Notes: generated by a model not told the origin, from the letters alone. Shown: positions 34,700-44,127, numbered from the stretch's first letter. The stretch is DNA of 64,000 nucleotides from Enterocloster bolteae (GCF_002234575.2 NZ_CP022464.2:2666001-2730000), one strand, 5' to 3'. Made by a program: numbers and translations.

Positions 34700-34728
34700 T
34701 TGACAAACAGTTTGAGAGCTTTTATAAT
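34700..34728 (+). promoter_or_regulatory. Consensus promoter of the desulfurase/isomerase/TRAP operon
   Basis: TTGACA (34700-34705), 17-bp spacer and TATAAT (34723-34728): a perfect sigma-A consensus promoter, which needs tight repression. Confidence 0.9.
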
Positions 34729-34742
34729 GAGTGCATAGAAAG

Positions 34743-34756
34743 TGAATACGTATTAA
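34743..34756. promoter_or_regulatory. LacI-family operator, proximal, TRAP operon
   Basis: TGAATACGTATTAA with perfect AATACGTATT palindrome, beginning 15 bases after the -10 box, where a bound repressor blocks RNA polymerase. Confidence 0.8.
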
Positions 34757-34848
34757 TAAAATAGATGAAAACAAAAGGCAAAAGCAATAAAAAGCATATA
34801 GATGTACTGGGGTTTAATTGCGATAATGCCTAATTTTTACCAATAAAA

Positions 34849-34862
34849 TGTATACGTATTCA
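34849..34862. promoter_or_regulatory. LacI-family operator, distal, TRAP operon
   Basis: TGTATACGTATTCA, identical in 14 of 14 bases to the site at 42012. Centre-to-centre distance to the proximal site is 106 bp, close to ten helical turns. Confidence 0.8.
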
Positions 34863-34958
34863 GAAAACAATCATACATAATAAGCAGCAGAAAATAATGC
34901 GGTGTGCGGAGGGAGGATATATACAAACCATATAAAGTGGAAAGAGGTGAAGAAAGAT

Positions 34959-36089
34959 ATGATATATCTGGACAACAGCGCCACCACACAGGTTGACAAG
35001 GATGTGGCCATGACTGCCTGTGAAGTGATGACTGAGGTTTACGGAAACCCATCATCCCCGTATCTGCTTGGAAGGGATGCGCTGGGGCGGCTGACAGCAG
35101 CCAGGCAGCAGGTAGCCCAGGTCATAGGCGCCCCTACCAGGCAGATCTTCTTTACATCAGGAGGTACTGAGGCCAATAACCTGGCCATCAGGGGAAGCGT
35201 CCTGGCTGCCCGGGGAGAGGGGAGAAACAAGGGCAGGATAATTACCACTGCCATCGAACATTCTTCTGTCCTGGAATCCTGCAGGTCGCTGGAAGAGGAT
35301 GGATACGAAGTGGTATTTATCCGGCCCAGGGACGGGAGGATACAGGCGGATGATGTGATTCATGCAGTGAATCAGGATACTCTGCTGGTGTCGGTCATGG
35401 CCGTAAATAACGAGACAGGAGAGCGCCTTCCTGTGGAAGAAATTGCCGGGGGTGTGAAACGGAAAAATCCGGATGTCCTGGTGCATTGCGACTGCGTGCA
35501 GGGATTCGGAAAGATTCTGTTCAGCTTAAACCGGATAAAGGCTGACATGGTTACCATGAGCTCCCATAAGATTCATGGGCCAAAGGGAAGCGGGGCCATC
35601 TATGTGCGGGAAGGCGTAAACGTACGTCCCCTGTGCTTTGGAGGCTCCCAGGAGAGTAAGGTGCGGCCGGGAACCGAGAATGTACCGGGAATCGCAGCCT
35701 TCGGCCATGCTTCTTTAAAAGCCCTCCGGGATATACGGGAGAACTGGGAGCATGTAAAGGAACTGAACCTGTACCTGACGGACTGTCTGCGGCAGATGGA
35801 GGATGTGGTAATCAATTCCCCTTCGGGGGCGGTTCCTTATGTGCTGAATATATCGGTACTTCCCTTTGCCACGGAGGAGCTGCTTCATGAGATGCGTATG
35901 AGGGGTATATATCTGTCGGGCAGCTCGGCCTGCGAAAAGGGGGCCAGGAGCCATGTGATCCGGGCCATGGGCATAGAAGGCCCCAGGGCGGACAGTGTTG
36001 TGCGGATCGGCCTGGGAAAAAAGAATACCAGGGAAGAAGTAACTGTATTAGTAGAAACATTAAATGAATTAATAAAGAGAGGGAAATGA
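34959..36089 (+). CDS. Cysteine-desulfurase-like PLP enzyme (class V, NifS/IscS type)
   Basis: A 376-residue protein starting at ATG 34959 (AGAGGTGA upstream). It has MIYLDNSATTQ at the N-terminus, the cofactor Lys in SSHKIHGPKGSGAIYV and a Cys in the catalytic position (LSGSSACEKG, compare SSGSACTS). Cysteine desulfurases deliver persulfide for Fe-S clusters or thiolated products. Here it is the first gene of a LacI-regulated operon with an isomerase-like protein and a TRAP transporter rather than with scaffold genes, so it may have a substrate-specific role, for example C-S or C-N lyase or transaminase on an imported acid. That is inference. Confidence 0.85.
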   Translation: MIYLDNSATTQVDKDVAMTACEVMTEVYGNPSSPYLLGRDALGRLTAARQQVAQVIGAPTRQIFFTSGGTEANNLAIRGSVLAARGEGRNKGRIITTAIEHSSVLESCRSLEEDGYEVVFIRPRDGRIQADDVIHAVNQDTLLVSVMAVNNETGERLPVEEIAGGVKRKNPDVLVHCDCVQGFGKILFSLNRIKADMVTMSSHKIHGPKGSGAIYVREGVNVRPLCFGGSQESKVRPGTENVPGIAAFGHASLKALRDIRENWEHVKELNLYLTDCLRQMEDVVINSPSGAVPYVLNISVLPFATEELLHEMRMRGIYLSGSSACEKGARSHVIRAMGIEGPRADSVVRIGLGKKNTREEVTVLVETLNELIKRGK

Positions 36090-36091
36090 TT

Positions 36092-37528
36092 ATGAGCAAG
36101 ATTAATGAAAAGAGTACATTAAATGTAAAGTTGACAGTTAAACCGATTTTATTTACCATGTATCATATACATGCGTATATGGGACCGTGCCGTTACGGTG
36201 AGGGATATGCCCTGACAACGGAATCCGACATGGAAGTAACTCAGAAGGAATTCGATATTTTCAAGAAGGAGATGGAGGAAGAAGCGGACCTGCGCAATGT
36301 GGAATTCCTGGAGCCGGTGGTTATTTTCTGGAATGAGGATTTCGCGCTTAAGGAGGAACAGATTCAGAAGGCCCTGGAAGACGATGCAAAGACTGATTTC
36401 TATTTGATCCGCGGCCTGAGAATTTCTTCCTACTTCGCGGTTGAACTGTCTAAGCGGACAGATAAACCTATCGGCCATACTCCTAATAAATCCGCCATAT
36501 CCAAATGCGACCATGTGGATATGACTGCCCACCTGTTTGCCGAGGGAAAACCCGGCTATGCATTCCTGGATTTCGAGGAGATGAACCGCACATTTGCAGC
36601 CCTGAGAGTAAAGAAGGCTCTGGCCTGCACAAAGATATTCTTCCCCTTAAAGAGCGCTATGCTCACCTTTGGATGTCAGAGTTCTTACCTGAACCTGGAG
36701 GATATCACCAGGAAGTTCAAGGTGCGGTTTTCCCATGTGAACTCGGATGAGGTGTTTCAGTGGCTGGACGCACTGACGGATGAGGAGAAGGCAGAGGCAA
36801 AAGCGCTGGCCGATAAGCTGGAAAAGGAATCCCAGGGCGTACATATGCCGGCTGAATACATACTCAATGATACGGAGTTTTATGAGACTATTAAGAAAAT
36901 GATGGCTCATTACGACTGCAATGCATTTACCATCCCCTGCTTCGAGGTCTGCGCCACCAGGGAGCTGAACCGCAGGAGGCTGACCTTCTGCCTGGCCCAT
37001 TCCCTGTTTAAGGATGAGGGAATCGCCTCTGCCTGCGCCGGCGACGTGGGGTCTGTGCTGACCATCACCATCCTTATGAACATTGCCAGAAAGGCTCCTT
37101 ACATGGGAAATACCATGGTGTTGGATAAGAATACAAACCAGTGCAGGACTCTTCACGATGTGGCCTGCGCCCAGATGAAGGGTTACGACGAGCCTGCCCT
37201 GCCTACGGAATTCGTTTCCTTTACAATGGATTCATGGGGGACCACCATGCGTTATGATTTCTCCAAGGATAACGGGGAAACGCTGACCATGATTAACATG
37301 AGTCCGGATATGAAGAAAATTATGGTTGCAAAAGGCACCATCAATGGATGCGACGACTATCTTACACCTGAATGCAAGCACGCGGTGCGCTACACGGTGA
37401 AGGACGCAAAACGGTTCCATGAGTGCCAGAAGTTCGTGGGACATCACTTCGCTCTCGTATATGGGGATTACGTGGAGGAGGTAAAGGCATTTGCAAAGGA
37501 ATGTGATTTAGAGGTACTGGAAGCATAA
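36092..37528 (+). CDS. FucI/AraA-fold isomerase-like protein, first copy
   Basis: A 478-residue protein. The start was set at ATG 36092 (GAGGG 8 bases upstream). An ATG at 36086 overlaps the previous stop. The N-terminal half has MYHIHAYMGPCRYGEGYAL, and the C-terminal half has IPCFEVCATRELNRRRLTFC followed by DVGSVLTITILMNIARKAPY, the kind of pattern seen in the L-fucose/L-arabinose isomerase superfamily. True isomerases coordinate Mn with Glu/Asp/His, and I cannot confirm these residues by eye, so activity is uncertain. A distant relative of the 44128 product, which lies under the same regulator. Confidence 0.72.
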   Translation: MSKINEKSTLNVKLTVKPILFTMYHIHAYMGPCRYGEGYALTTESDMEVTQKEFDIFKKEMEEEADLRNVEFLEPVVIFWNEDFALKEEQIQKALEDDAKTDFYLIRGLRISSYFAVELSKRTDKPIGHTPNKSAISKCDHVDMTAHLFAEGKPGYAFLDFEEMNRTFAALRVKKALACTKIFFPLKSAMLTFGCQSSYLNLEDITRKFKVRFSHVNSDEVFQWLDALTDEEKAEAKALADKLEKESQGVHMPAEYILNDTEFYETIKKMMAHYDCNAFTIPCFEVCATRELNRRRLTFCLAHSLFKDEGIASACAGDVGSVLTITILMNIARKAPYMGNTMVLDKNTNQCRTLHDVACAQMKGYDEPALPTEFVSFTMDSWGTTMRYDFSKDNGETLTMINMSPDMKKIMVAKGTINGCDDYLTPECKHAVRYTVKDAKRFHECQKFVGHHFALVYGDYVEEVKAFAKECDLEVLEA

Positions 37529-37563
37529 GCAGCAGAGGGGACGAAGATGGGAGGAGGTATCTT

Positions 37564-38604
37564 ATGGATAGATGGCGCATAAAAGCAGCCATGGGTCTTG
37601 TCTGTATTCTGACGGTGAGCGCGTTTGCGCTCACCGGATGCGCCCAGACGGAGAAATCAGATGTGATCACAATCAGGATTGCCCATGACAATAATGTAAA
37701 CACACCGCTGCACAAGGCATTTTTGAAGTTCAAGGATCTGGTGGAGACAGGGTCTGAGGGGCGTATGGAGGTGGTTATATTCCCGGGTGGACAGATGGGC
37801 AGTGTCCAGGATACATTTGAACAGTGCAGGCGCGGGGATATCGAAATGAGCGGCTCCACCACCAGCAACTTTACAAGGGCCATGCCGGAATTCGCCGCAT
37901 GGGAGAGCTTTTACATGTTTGACGACACGGCCCACGCAAAGCGGGTGTTTGAGAGCGAGGCCGGAAAGAAAATGATGGAGCCCTTAAAACGGATGAACCT
38001 TACGGGAATCGGTTATATGGAGCTGGGCTTCCGCAATTTCTCCAACAGCAAGCGTCCCATACAGACTGATGAGGACTTAAAGGGCCTGAAAATCCGCGGC
38101 TATAATCCGCTGCAGATTAAGGCGTGGGAGTCGGTGGGAGTCAACACCACCAGCGTCAGCTGGAACGAACTGTTTACGTCCCTCCAGCAGAGACTGATTG
38201 ACGGTCAGGAATGCGCCACCACCAGCTTCTATACTGAGAAATTTTACGAGGCACAAAAGTACTGGTCCTTGACCAGGCATGTGTTCACGAATTTCCTGTG
38301 GTATGCCAATGAGGATTTCATGAACTCCCTGTCGGATTCCGACCGCGCATTTATCATGGAGAGCGCTCAGGAGGCCATTGATTATAATTGGGAACTGGCG
38401 GACCAGAGCGAGGAGGAGATACTTAAGCAGCTTGAGGACGCAGGTTTTCCTGTCAACGACGTGGATATCTCTGTCAGGAGACAGCTGGGCGAGAAAATCA
38501 ACGCGTCCATTAAGGGCGATATTATAGCCAACTGCGGAGAGGATACATATAACATGCTGATGGCTGCCGTGGCGGCTGAGCGGCGGGAGCAGGGGGAGGA
38601 GTAA
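37564..38604 (+). CDS. TRAP transporter substrate-binding protein (DctP type)
   Basis: A 346-residue exported protein with an N-terminal lipoprotein-like signal (VSAFALTGC). It binds carboxylated ligands, with the family's conserved Arg in LKGLKIRGYNPLQI. The FPGGQMGSVQDTFEQ and SWNELFTSLQQRLIDGQE segments are typical of DctP. It delivers a sugar acid or other carboxylate to the DctQM permease encoded directly downstream. Confidence 0.95.
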   Translation: MDRWRIKAAMGLVCILTVSAFALTGCAQTEKSDVITIRIAHDNNVNTPLHKAFLKFKDLVETGSEGRMEVVIFPGGQMGSVQDTFEQCRRGDIEMSGSTTSNFTRAMPEFAAWESFYMFDDTAHAKRVFESEAGKKMMEPLKRMNLTGIGYMELGFRNFSNSKRPIQTDEDLKGLKIRGYNPLQIKAWESVGVNTTSVSWNELFTSLQQRLIDGQECATTSFYTEKFYEAQKYWSLTRHVFTNFLWYANEDFMNSLSDSDRAFIMESAQEAIDYNWELADQSEEEILKQLEDAGFPVNDVDISVRRQLGEKINASIKGDIIANCGEDTYNMLMAAVAAERREQGEE

Positions 38605-38605
38605 A

Positions 38606-39214
38606 ATGAAAAAAACATTGAGATGGCTGGATGTGAATTTTGAGGCAATCCTCATGGTACTCTTTTTCTCCCTGATGATATTGCTGGTTACTGTGCAGGT
38701 GGTGCTGCGGTTTATCTTTAAAACAGGATTTTCCTGGGGCGAGGAAGTGGCCAGGCTGCTGTTTGTATGGATGTCCTTTTCCAGCTTTGGCTATCTGACC
38801 AGGGGAAGCCGCCATGTGCGGGTGGGCTTTTTCAGGGAGCTGTTCCCGGTCCGGACCCAGAAAGCCATTCTGATTTTATGCGATGTCCTCTTTCTCGTAT
38901 TTTCCGCAGGCGGGCTGAGGGCAATGGTGCAGCTTTGTTCTGACGCATGGCGTTTTCAGGATATGCTGACAGCTGTTCCGTGGAACTACAACGCCCTTTA
39001 TCTGGCCGGAATGCTGGGCTTCTTTATGATGGTGGTGCGCAACATCCAGATCCTGGTGTGGAAATTCCGGCACTGGGGGGATGATCTGGAACGGTTTGTG
39101 AACTACGACGGCGATTATTATGAGAACAACCGGATCTGCTTTGAACCCAAGGTAAAGGATGTCCTGGAACTGGCGGAAAAAGAGGCGGCGGAACTGTTGG
39201 AGAAGGGGGAATAA
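38606..39214 (+). CDS. TRAP transporter small permease (DctQ type)
   Basis: A 202-residue protein with four membrane segments (ILMVLFFSLMILLVTVQVVL, then FSWGEEVARLLFVWMSFSSF). The C-terminal tail is unusually acidic, with ELAEKEAAELLEKGE. Starts 1 base after the binding-protein stop. It forms the permease with the next gene product. Confidence 0.93.
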   Translation: MKKTLRWLDVNFEAILMVLFFSLMILLVTVQVVLRFIFKTGFSWGEEVARLLFVWMSFSSFGYLTRGSRHVRVGFFRELFPVRTQKAILILCDVLFLVFSAGGLRAMVQLCSDAWRFQDMLTAVPWNYNALYLAGMLGFFMMVVRNIQILVWKFRHWGDDLERFVNYDGDYYENNRICFEPKVKDVLELAEKEAAELLEKGE

Positions 39215-39220
39215 AGGCTT

Positions 39221-40507
39221 ATGGTTGCAATCTTATTGTTCGTATCGTTGATTCTGTTTCTGCTGCTTTCCATCCCGATTGGCGTCAGCCTGGGGCTGGC
39301 CTCCCTGACCACCATCCGGACCATGGACTGTATCAGCATGACCACCTTTGTACAATCCATGATACAGGGACTGAATTCCTTTCCTCTGATGGCGGTTCCC
39401 TTGTTTACATTTGCCGGGGAGGTTATGGGGAAGGGCGGTATTTCCAGGCGCCTTATAGACCTGGCGAGGGTATTCACTGGCCGGTTTACAGGCGGATTGG
39501 GCATTGTGACTATTGTCACATCCCTGTTCTTCGCCGCTATCGCGGGCACAGGCTCTGCGGCCGTGGCAGCCATCGGACTTATCATGATTCCGGCCATGGT
39601 GAAGAATGGCTATGACAAGGGGTATTCCAGTGCATTGGTGGCAACCGCAGGAACCGTGGGCGTAATCATTCCGCCAAGCGTCTGTATGGTGGTCTATGCC
39701 GTAGCGGCAGGCGCCTCCATCAGCGGCCTGTTCATGGCCGGAATCATGCCGGGGCTTCTTATTGGGGCTGGCCTGATTCTGTACTCAGTATTCTATTCAA
39801 GAAGGCATGGGTATAAAGGGGAAGATAAGCGGTATACTCCGGGAGAGATATGGCAGATTATACTGAAGGCCATTCCTGGTCTGATGATTCCTGTTATTAT
39901 CCTGGGCGGTATCTACGGCGGCGTATTCACACCCACCGAGGCAGCGGCCATAGCAGGCGTGTACGGTGTGATTGTGGGACTCTTTATATACAGGGAGATC
40001 AAACCGTCGGACCTGATTTATATTATGTACCGTTCCGTGCTGATGTGCGCGCCGGTACTGCTCATCATAGGCATATCCACCGGCTTCGGACGCATCCTGA
40101 CCATTACCCAGGTGCCGGTCATGATTGCGGATGCCATTCTGGGACTGACCAGCAGCAAGATACTGGTGCTGCTTCTCATCAATGTACTGCTCTTGATTGT
40201 GGGAACCTTCATGGAGACCAATGCGGCCATCATTATCCTGACGCCCATCCTGCTTCCGATTGTGACCAGGCTGGGAGTGAATCCCATCCATTTCGGAATC
40301 ATCGTGGTAATGAACCTGTCCATCGGCTTTATCACTCCGCCTTTGGGAGCCAATCTGTTCATGGCCTGTCAGGTGGGGGAGATATCCTTTGATAAGCTGG
40401 CGCGGAAGATATGGCCGTGGATCGTGGTCATGGTGGCGCTTCTGATGCTGGTTACATACATACCACAGATATCCATGGCGCTGCCTGAGGCGATGGGAGT
40501 GATTTGA
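39221..40507 (+). CDS. TRAP transporter large permease (DctM type)
   Basis: A 428-residue membrane protein with about 12 segments. DctM features are SIPIGVSLGLASLTTI, FPLMAVPLFTFAGEVMGKGG, GTGSAAVAAIGLIMIPAM and GFITPPLGANLFMACQV near the end. With DctQ it forms the sodium-coupled carboxylate importer. Confidence 0.95.
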   Translation: MVAILLFVSLILFLLLSIPIGVSLGLASLTTIRTMDCISMTTFVQSMIQGLNSFPLMAVPLFTFAGEVMGKGGISRRLIDLARVFTGRFTGGLGIVTIVTSLFFAAIAGTGSAAVAAIGLIMIPAMVKNGYDKGYSSALVATAGTVGVIIPPSVCMVVYAVAAGASISGLFMAGIMPGLLIGAGLILYSVFYSRRHGYKGEDKRYTPGEIWQIILKAIPGLMIPVIILGGIYGGVFTPTEAAAIAGVYGVIVGLFIYREIKPSDLIYIMYRSVLMCAPVLLIIGISTGFGRILTITQVPVMIADAILGLTSSKILVLLLINVLLLIVGTFMETNAAIIILTPILLPIVTRLGVNPIHFGIIVVMNLSIGFITPPLGANLFMACQVGEISFDKLARKIWPWIVVMVALLMLVTYIPQISMALPEAMGVI

Positions 40508-40532
40508 CAGCAACAGAACCGGATATGAAACA

Positions 40533-40563
40533 GCGGCTTTGACAAATCAAAGCCGCCGTTTTT
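40533..40563 (+). terminator. Terminator of the TRAP operon
   Basis: GCGGCTTTGA-CAAA-TCAAAGCCGC followed by CGTTTTTG. Confidence 0.88.
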
Positions 40564-40679
40564 GCGTTGTTTTAATCCGCGCTCATTCATTTAACAGAAT
40601 AAGGCCATATCTTATGCAGATTCATGCAGGCTATCCGACACGGAGCAGTGAGGCGGAACGCTGCTTAAACAGCGGCGTC

Positions 40680-41726
40680 TCATGCGGTGCCCCTGGTCTT
40701 TAAGGTGCAGGGGAAAAGCGTCAGATTGGTGGATTCCGAGGGCTGCTTCTCTGACAGCAGCAAATCCAATACTCTGTCAATCATGCTGTCCATGGGCTGG
40801 ACAAAGGAAGTGATGCTGTAGGAGTTGTAGGAAGCCAGCTCTATATCGTCGAAGCCTATGACTGCCACGTCCTCCGGCACCTTCAGATTGTATTCAAACC
40901 GGGCGCAGTCCAGGACTCCGGCGCAGACCAGGTCGCTGACACAGAACAGGGCTTTGGGGCATGTTCCTTCCTGCTCCAGAAGCCTTCTGAAACCATCCCT
41001 GCCCCCTTCGTAGGTAAACGGGGTGTTGATGACAGAGCAGTCATGAATTCCCCGCTCCTCCAGACGGGACACAAAGCCTCTGCGGCGGTCGTGGCTGGTG
41101 GAAGCCTCGTCGTGGCCTCCTATAAAGGCAAAGCTGCGGTAGCCCTTCATGAAAAAGTAATCCGCGCAGTCGCGCCCTGCCTGTACGTTGTCGCAGCAGA
41201 CAGCCTGGATTCCAGGGGTATTCATATAGCGGTTAAACAGAACCACAGGAACCCCGAAGTCCACGCAGGTATCGGCCAGATCGGATGTCAGGGTCACGGA
41301 TGTGATCAGGATGCCGTCCACCCTGTACTGCAGGATTTGATGGATTAGGTCCTTCATATGGCCTTCATCGTCCAGATAAAAAAACAGGATCTGCTTGCCC
41401 ATGGAGCGCAGCCGGATAGAAAGCTTGCTTAAGACCGTTGCGTAGAATGGATTGGTGGTGTTCTGCATAATGACGGCCACAATGTTGGTGCTGTTGGATA
41501 TAAGACTCCTGGCAATCGCGTCAGGGGCGTATTTTAAGGCGCTGGCAGCGTCCAGAACCCGCTGGCGCGTAGATGGATTCATCTTCGAGGCGGGATTGAA
41601 GGCCCTTGATACGGTGGCCTGGGATACGCCGGCCAGCTTTGCCACGTCGATGGAGGTATTGTGGCCGCGCCCATTTGCGCGCTTGCCGGTATTCTGGATG
41701 CTGTCGCCAGAATCAGAGCTTTTCAT
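40680..41726 (-). CDS. LacI-family repressor, likely controller of the three sugar-acid operons
   Basis: A 348-residue regulator. ATG 41726 was chosen because AGGAGG lies 8 bases upstream. The LacI helix-turn-helix is preceded by a 20-residue extension: TSIDVAKLAGVSQATVSRAF. A sugar-binding core follows with NIVAVIMQNTTNPFYATVLS, VPVVLFNRYM and DVAVIGFDDIELASYNS. The effector is presumably a sugar acid or a breakdown product. It is encoded between the TRAP operon and the divergent catabolic operon. Nearby operators of the AATACGTATT type are its probable targets. One half-site lies upstream of its own gene. Confidence 0.93.
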   Translation of the reverse strand: MKSSDSGDSIQNTGKRANGRGHNTSIDVAKLAGVSQATVSRAFNPASKMNPSTRQRVLDAASALKYAPDAIARSLISNSTNIVAVIMQNTTNPFYATVLSKLSIRLRSMGKQILFFYLDDEGHMKDLIHQILQYRVDGILITSVTLTSDLADTCVDFGVPVVLFNRYMNTPGIQAVCCDNVQAGRDCADYFFMKGYRSFAFIGGHDEASTSHDRRRGFVSRLEERGIHDCSVINTPFTYEGGRDGFRRLLEQEGTCPKALFCVSDLVCAGVLDCARFEYNLKVPEDVAVIGFDDIELASYNSYSITSFVQPMDSMIDRVLDLLLSEKQPSESTNLTLFPCTLKTRGTA

Positions 41727-41834
41727 AAGAAAAATCCTCCTTGGTGTGCTGAATATGTGCGGTAACCGCACTGAATATAGTTAACAGTACCATAAATTAT
41801 GGTTATTTGCAAGGTAACAAAGGGAAAATATGGG

Positions 41835-41848
41835 TGAATACGATTTAT
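41835..41848. promoter_or_regulatory. Candidate LacI operator half-site (autoregulation)
   Basis: TGAATACGATTTAT has the complete left half TGAATACG of the operator, but the right half is weak. It lies 109 bp upstream of the repressor start. Confidence 0.35.
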
Positions 41849-41966
41849 AATGCAGCAGCTGCGTTGTAATTTAAAAAATACCAAATAGAAATTGTTAGAA
41901 GTGTACAATAAATGTAATGATAGTTTGAGTAAAATAACTAAAATACTTAAAAAGTTAAAAAATACA

Positions 41967-41996
41967 TTGACGAACAGGCGGCATTGGGAATATAAT
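41967..41996 (+). promoter_or_regulatory. Promoter of the sugar-acid catabolic operon
   Basis: TTGACG (41967-41972), 18-bp spacer, TATAAT (41991-41996), in the region shared with the divergent LacI gene. Confidence 0.85.
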
Positions 41997-42011
41997 GAGT
42001 TTACAAACAAA

Positions 42012-42025
42012 TGTATACGTATTCA
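42012..42025. promoter_or_regulatory. LacI-family operator, proximal, catabolic operon
   Basis: TGTATACGTATTCA, beginning 16 bases after the -10 box, identical to the site at 34849. Confidence 0.8.
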
Positions 42026-42122
42026 AAAACAGCAAAAAACAAAGTTGTATATTTCGAAAAACAACAGTTTTAATACTTTAAGTTAAAAAAACGGAAGATA
42101 CAGCTTAAATAAAAAAATAAAA

Positions 42123-42136
42123 TGAATAGGTATACA
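42123..42136. promoter_or_regulatory. LacI-family operator, distal, catabolic operon
   Basis: TGAATAGGTATACA is the reverse complement of TGTATACCTATTCA, one mismatch from the proximal site. Its centre lies 111 bp from the proximal centre. Confidence 0.7.
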
Positions 42137-42181
42137 TAATTGGAAAATACAGATAAAAACAAGTAATCAGGAGGAAAAACA

Positions 42182-43249
42182 GTGGGCAATACAGTATTGA
42201 TGCGCGGTGAAACCGTGACTGCGTTTACGCAGGAATTATTCCAGAAGGCCGGAATGAGCGAACCAGATGCGAAGTATCATGCAGAATGTCTTGTAAATAC
42301 CAATTATTGGGGAATTGATTCCCATGGCGTGATTCGGGTTCCGGCTTATTTTAAGAGAATGTTAAATGGGGCCATTAACACCAACCCTCAGATCAAGGTG
42401 GTGCGGGGCGAGGGATGCCTTGAGGTCCTGGACGTGGACGCGGCAGCCGGATTCATCGGCGGCAGGGCAGGTATGGAGCGCGCCATGGACCACGCTGCTG
42501 TAAGTGGCATAGCGGCTTGCGGCGTCATCAACAGCAACCACTTTGGAGCAGGCGCCCTCTATGCCCGCATGGCGGCTGAGCGGGGCATGATTGGAATTGC
42601 CATGACCAATGTAAAACCTCTGATTGTGGCTCCGGGAGCCAGTGTTCCGGTGACAGGAAACAATCCCATTGCCTTCGGCATCCCTACATACGGCGAATTC
42701 CCATTTGTGCTGGATATGTCCCTTTCCGTGGTGGCCGGCGGCAAGCTTACCCTGGCAATAAAGAAGAAGGAAAAGATTCCTATGGACTGGGCAACTGATA
42801 AGAACGGCCGTCCCACCGATGATCCCCAGGCAGCCTTTGACGGATATCTGCTGCCCATGGGCGGACACAAGGGATTGGGCTTATCCTATGTGGTGGACAT
42901 ATTATCCGGCCTGATAACAGGAGGCGTTTTCTCGAAGGATATGAAGAGCATGTACGCCAATCCCAAGGACCCAAGCCTGACCGGCCATTTCTTTATCGCC
43001 ATGGATATCTCCAAGATTATATCAAAGGAACAGATGAAGGAGCGCATGGCGCAGTTTAAGGACCAGCTGAAGGCAACGCCCATGTGGCAGGAAGGGGCTC
43101 AGATGCTTCTGCCGGGCGAGATTGAGTACCGTAAGGAACAGGAGAGACGTCAGAACGGTCTTCCTATTCCGGTGACCACCTACGAGGAACTGGCAGAGCT
43201 TAAGAAGGAATATGACATCCAGGCTCCGCTGACCATAATCCAAGAGTGA
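42182..43249 (+). CDS. Ldh2-family (malate/L-lactate, 2-keto-acid reductase) oxidoreductase
   Basis: A 355-residue protein with GTG start and CAGGAGG in front. Family markers: catalytic His in GIDSHGVIRVPAY, NSNHFGAGALYA, and ASVPVTGNNPIAFGIP plus GGHKGLGLSYVVDIL. Such enzymes reduce 2-keto acids (2,3-diketogulonate, pyrroline-carboxylate, ureidoglycolate) with NAD(P)H. First gene of the catabolic operon. The cofactor and substrate cannot be read from the sequence. Confidence 0.88.
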   Translation: MGNTVLMRGETVTAFTQELFQKAGMSEPDAKYHAECLVNTNYWGIDSHGVIRVPAYFKRMLNGAINTNPQIKVVRGEGCLEVLDVDAAAGFIGGRAGMERAMDHAAVSGIAACGVINSNHFGAGALYARMAAERGMIGIAMTNVKPLIVAPGASVPVTGNNPIAFGIPTYGEFPFVLDMSLSVVAGGKLTLAIKKKEKIPMDWATDKNGRPTDDPQAAFDGYLLPMGGHKGLGLSYVVDILSGLITGGVFSKDMKSMYANPKDPSLTGHFFIAMDISKIISKEQMKERMAQFKDQLKATPMWQEGAQMLLPGEIEYRKEQERRQNGLPIPVTTYEELAELKKEYDIQAPLTIIQE

Positions 43250-43285
43250 TTTATCTGAACACATAATATAAGGAGAGGATACAAT

Positions 43286-44113
43286 ATGAAACTGGAAAAT
43301 AAAGTTGCCATTATCACCGGCGGTACAAAGGGAATCGGATATGGAATCGCGGAAGAGTATCTGAAGGAAGGCGCAAAAATCACCATTTGTTCCAGAAACG
43401 CCCAAGAGGGCGTGAAGGCGGCAAAAGAGCTGGGAAAGCTGGGAGAGGTGCTGTACCTGCAGGCCGATGTTTCATCTATCGAGGATAACCAGATGCTGGT
43501 GGACGAGACAGTAAAGAAGTACGGAAGGCTGGATATTTTTGTGGCCAACGCGGGAATCAATGATCCTGACAAGACCCACTATCTGCACATCACGGAAGAA
43601 CAGTATGACAGGATTCTGGGCGTCAACCTGAAGGGACTGTTCTTTGGAGGCCAGCTGGCGGCAAGGCAGATGGTAAAGCAGGGGCAGGGCGGAGCCATTG
43701 TCAATATTTCTTCTGTGAACGCTTACCTGGCCTTGGACAGCCAGATGTGTTATACCACCAGCAAGGGCGGAGTCAGCCAGCTGACCAAGGTACAGGCTGT
43801 GGCTCTCACTCCCTATGACATCAAGGTAAATGCCATCTGTCCGGGTCCCATTGAGAGTGAGCTTATGAGGCGTGTTGGATCGGATGAACAGCTGTTTAAC
43901 ACGGTGATTTCCAGGACGCCCATAGGCAGGATCGGAACTCCTAATGAATGCGGAAGGCTGGCCGTGTTCCTGGCCTGCGATGATTCCAATTTCGTGTACG
44001 GACAGTCCATATACATTGACGGCGGCAGAAGCTTCCAGGCATTCCCGGTACCGGGTTACAAGACGGTTACGGATGAACAGTATGAGAAGCTTATGGAGCT
44101 GGAGCAAAAGTAG
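43286..44113 (+). CDS. Short-chain dehydrogenase/reductase
   Basis: A 275-residue classical SDR. The cofactor motif is TGGTKGIGYG near residue 11; NNAG is replaced by VANAGIND; Ser is in VNISSV and Tyr/Lys in YTTSKGG. The C-terminal part has NFVYGQSIYIDGGRSF. It should interconvert a hydroxyl and a keto group on a sugar acid in this pathway. Confidence 0.92.
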   Translation: MKLENKVAIITGGTKGIGYGIAEEYLKEGAKITICSRNAQEGVKAAKELGKLGEVLYLQADVSSIEDNQMLVDETVKKYGRLDIFVANAGINDPDKTHYLHITEEQYDRILGVNLKGLFFGGQLAARQMVKQGQGGAIVNISSVNAYLALDSQMCYTTSKGGVSQLTKVQAVALTPYDIKVNAICPGPIESELMRRVGSDEQLFNTVISRTPIGRIGTPNECGRLAVFLACDDSNFVYGQSIYIDGGRSFQAFPVPGYKTVTDEQYEKLMELEQK

Positions 44114-44127
44114 AGGAGGAATAAAAG

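Noticed and set aside
34959..36089. Housekeeping IscS/SufS
   Set aside because: No Fe-S scaffold, regulator or tRNA thiolation genes nearby; the gene sits under a LacI-type operator with a TRAP transporter.
39797..40513. Minus-strand open frame of 238 codons opposite the DctM gene
   Set aside because: His/Arg/Gln-rich composition is a shadow of the membrane-protein coding strand.
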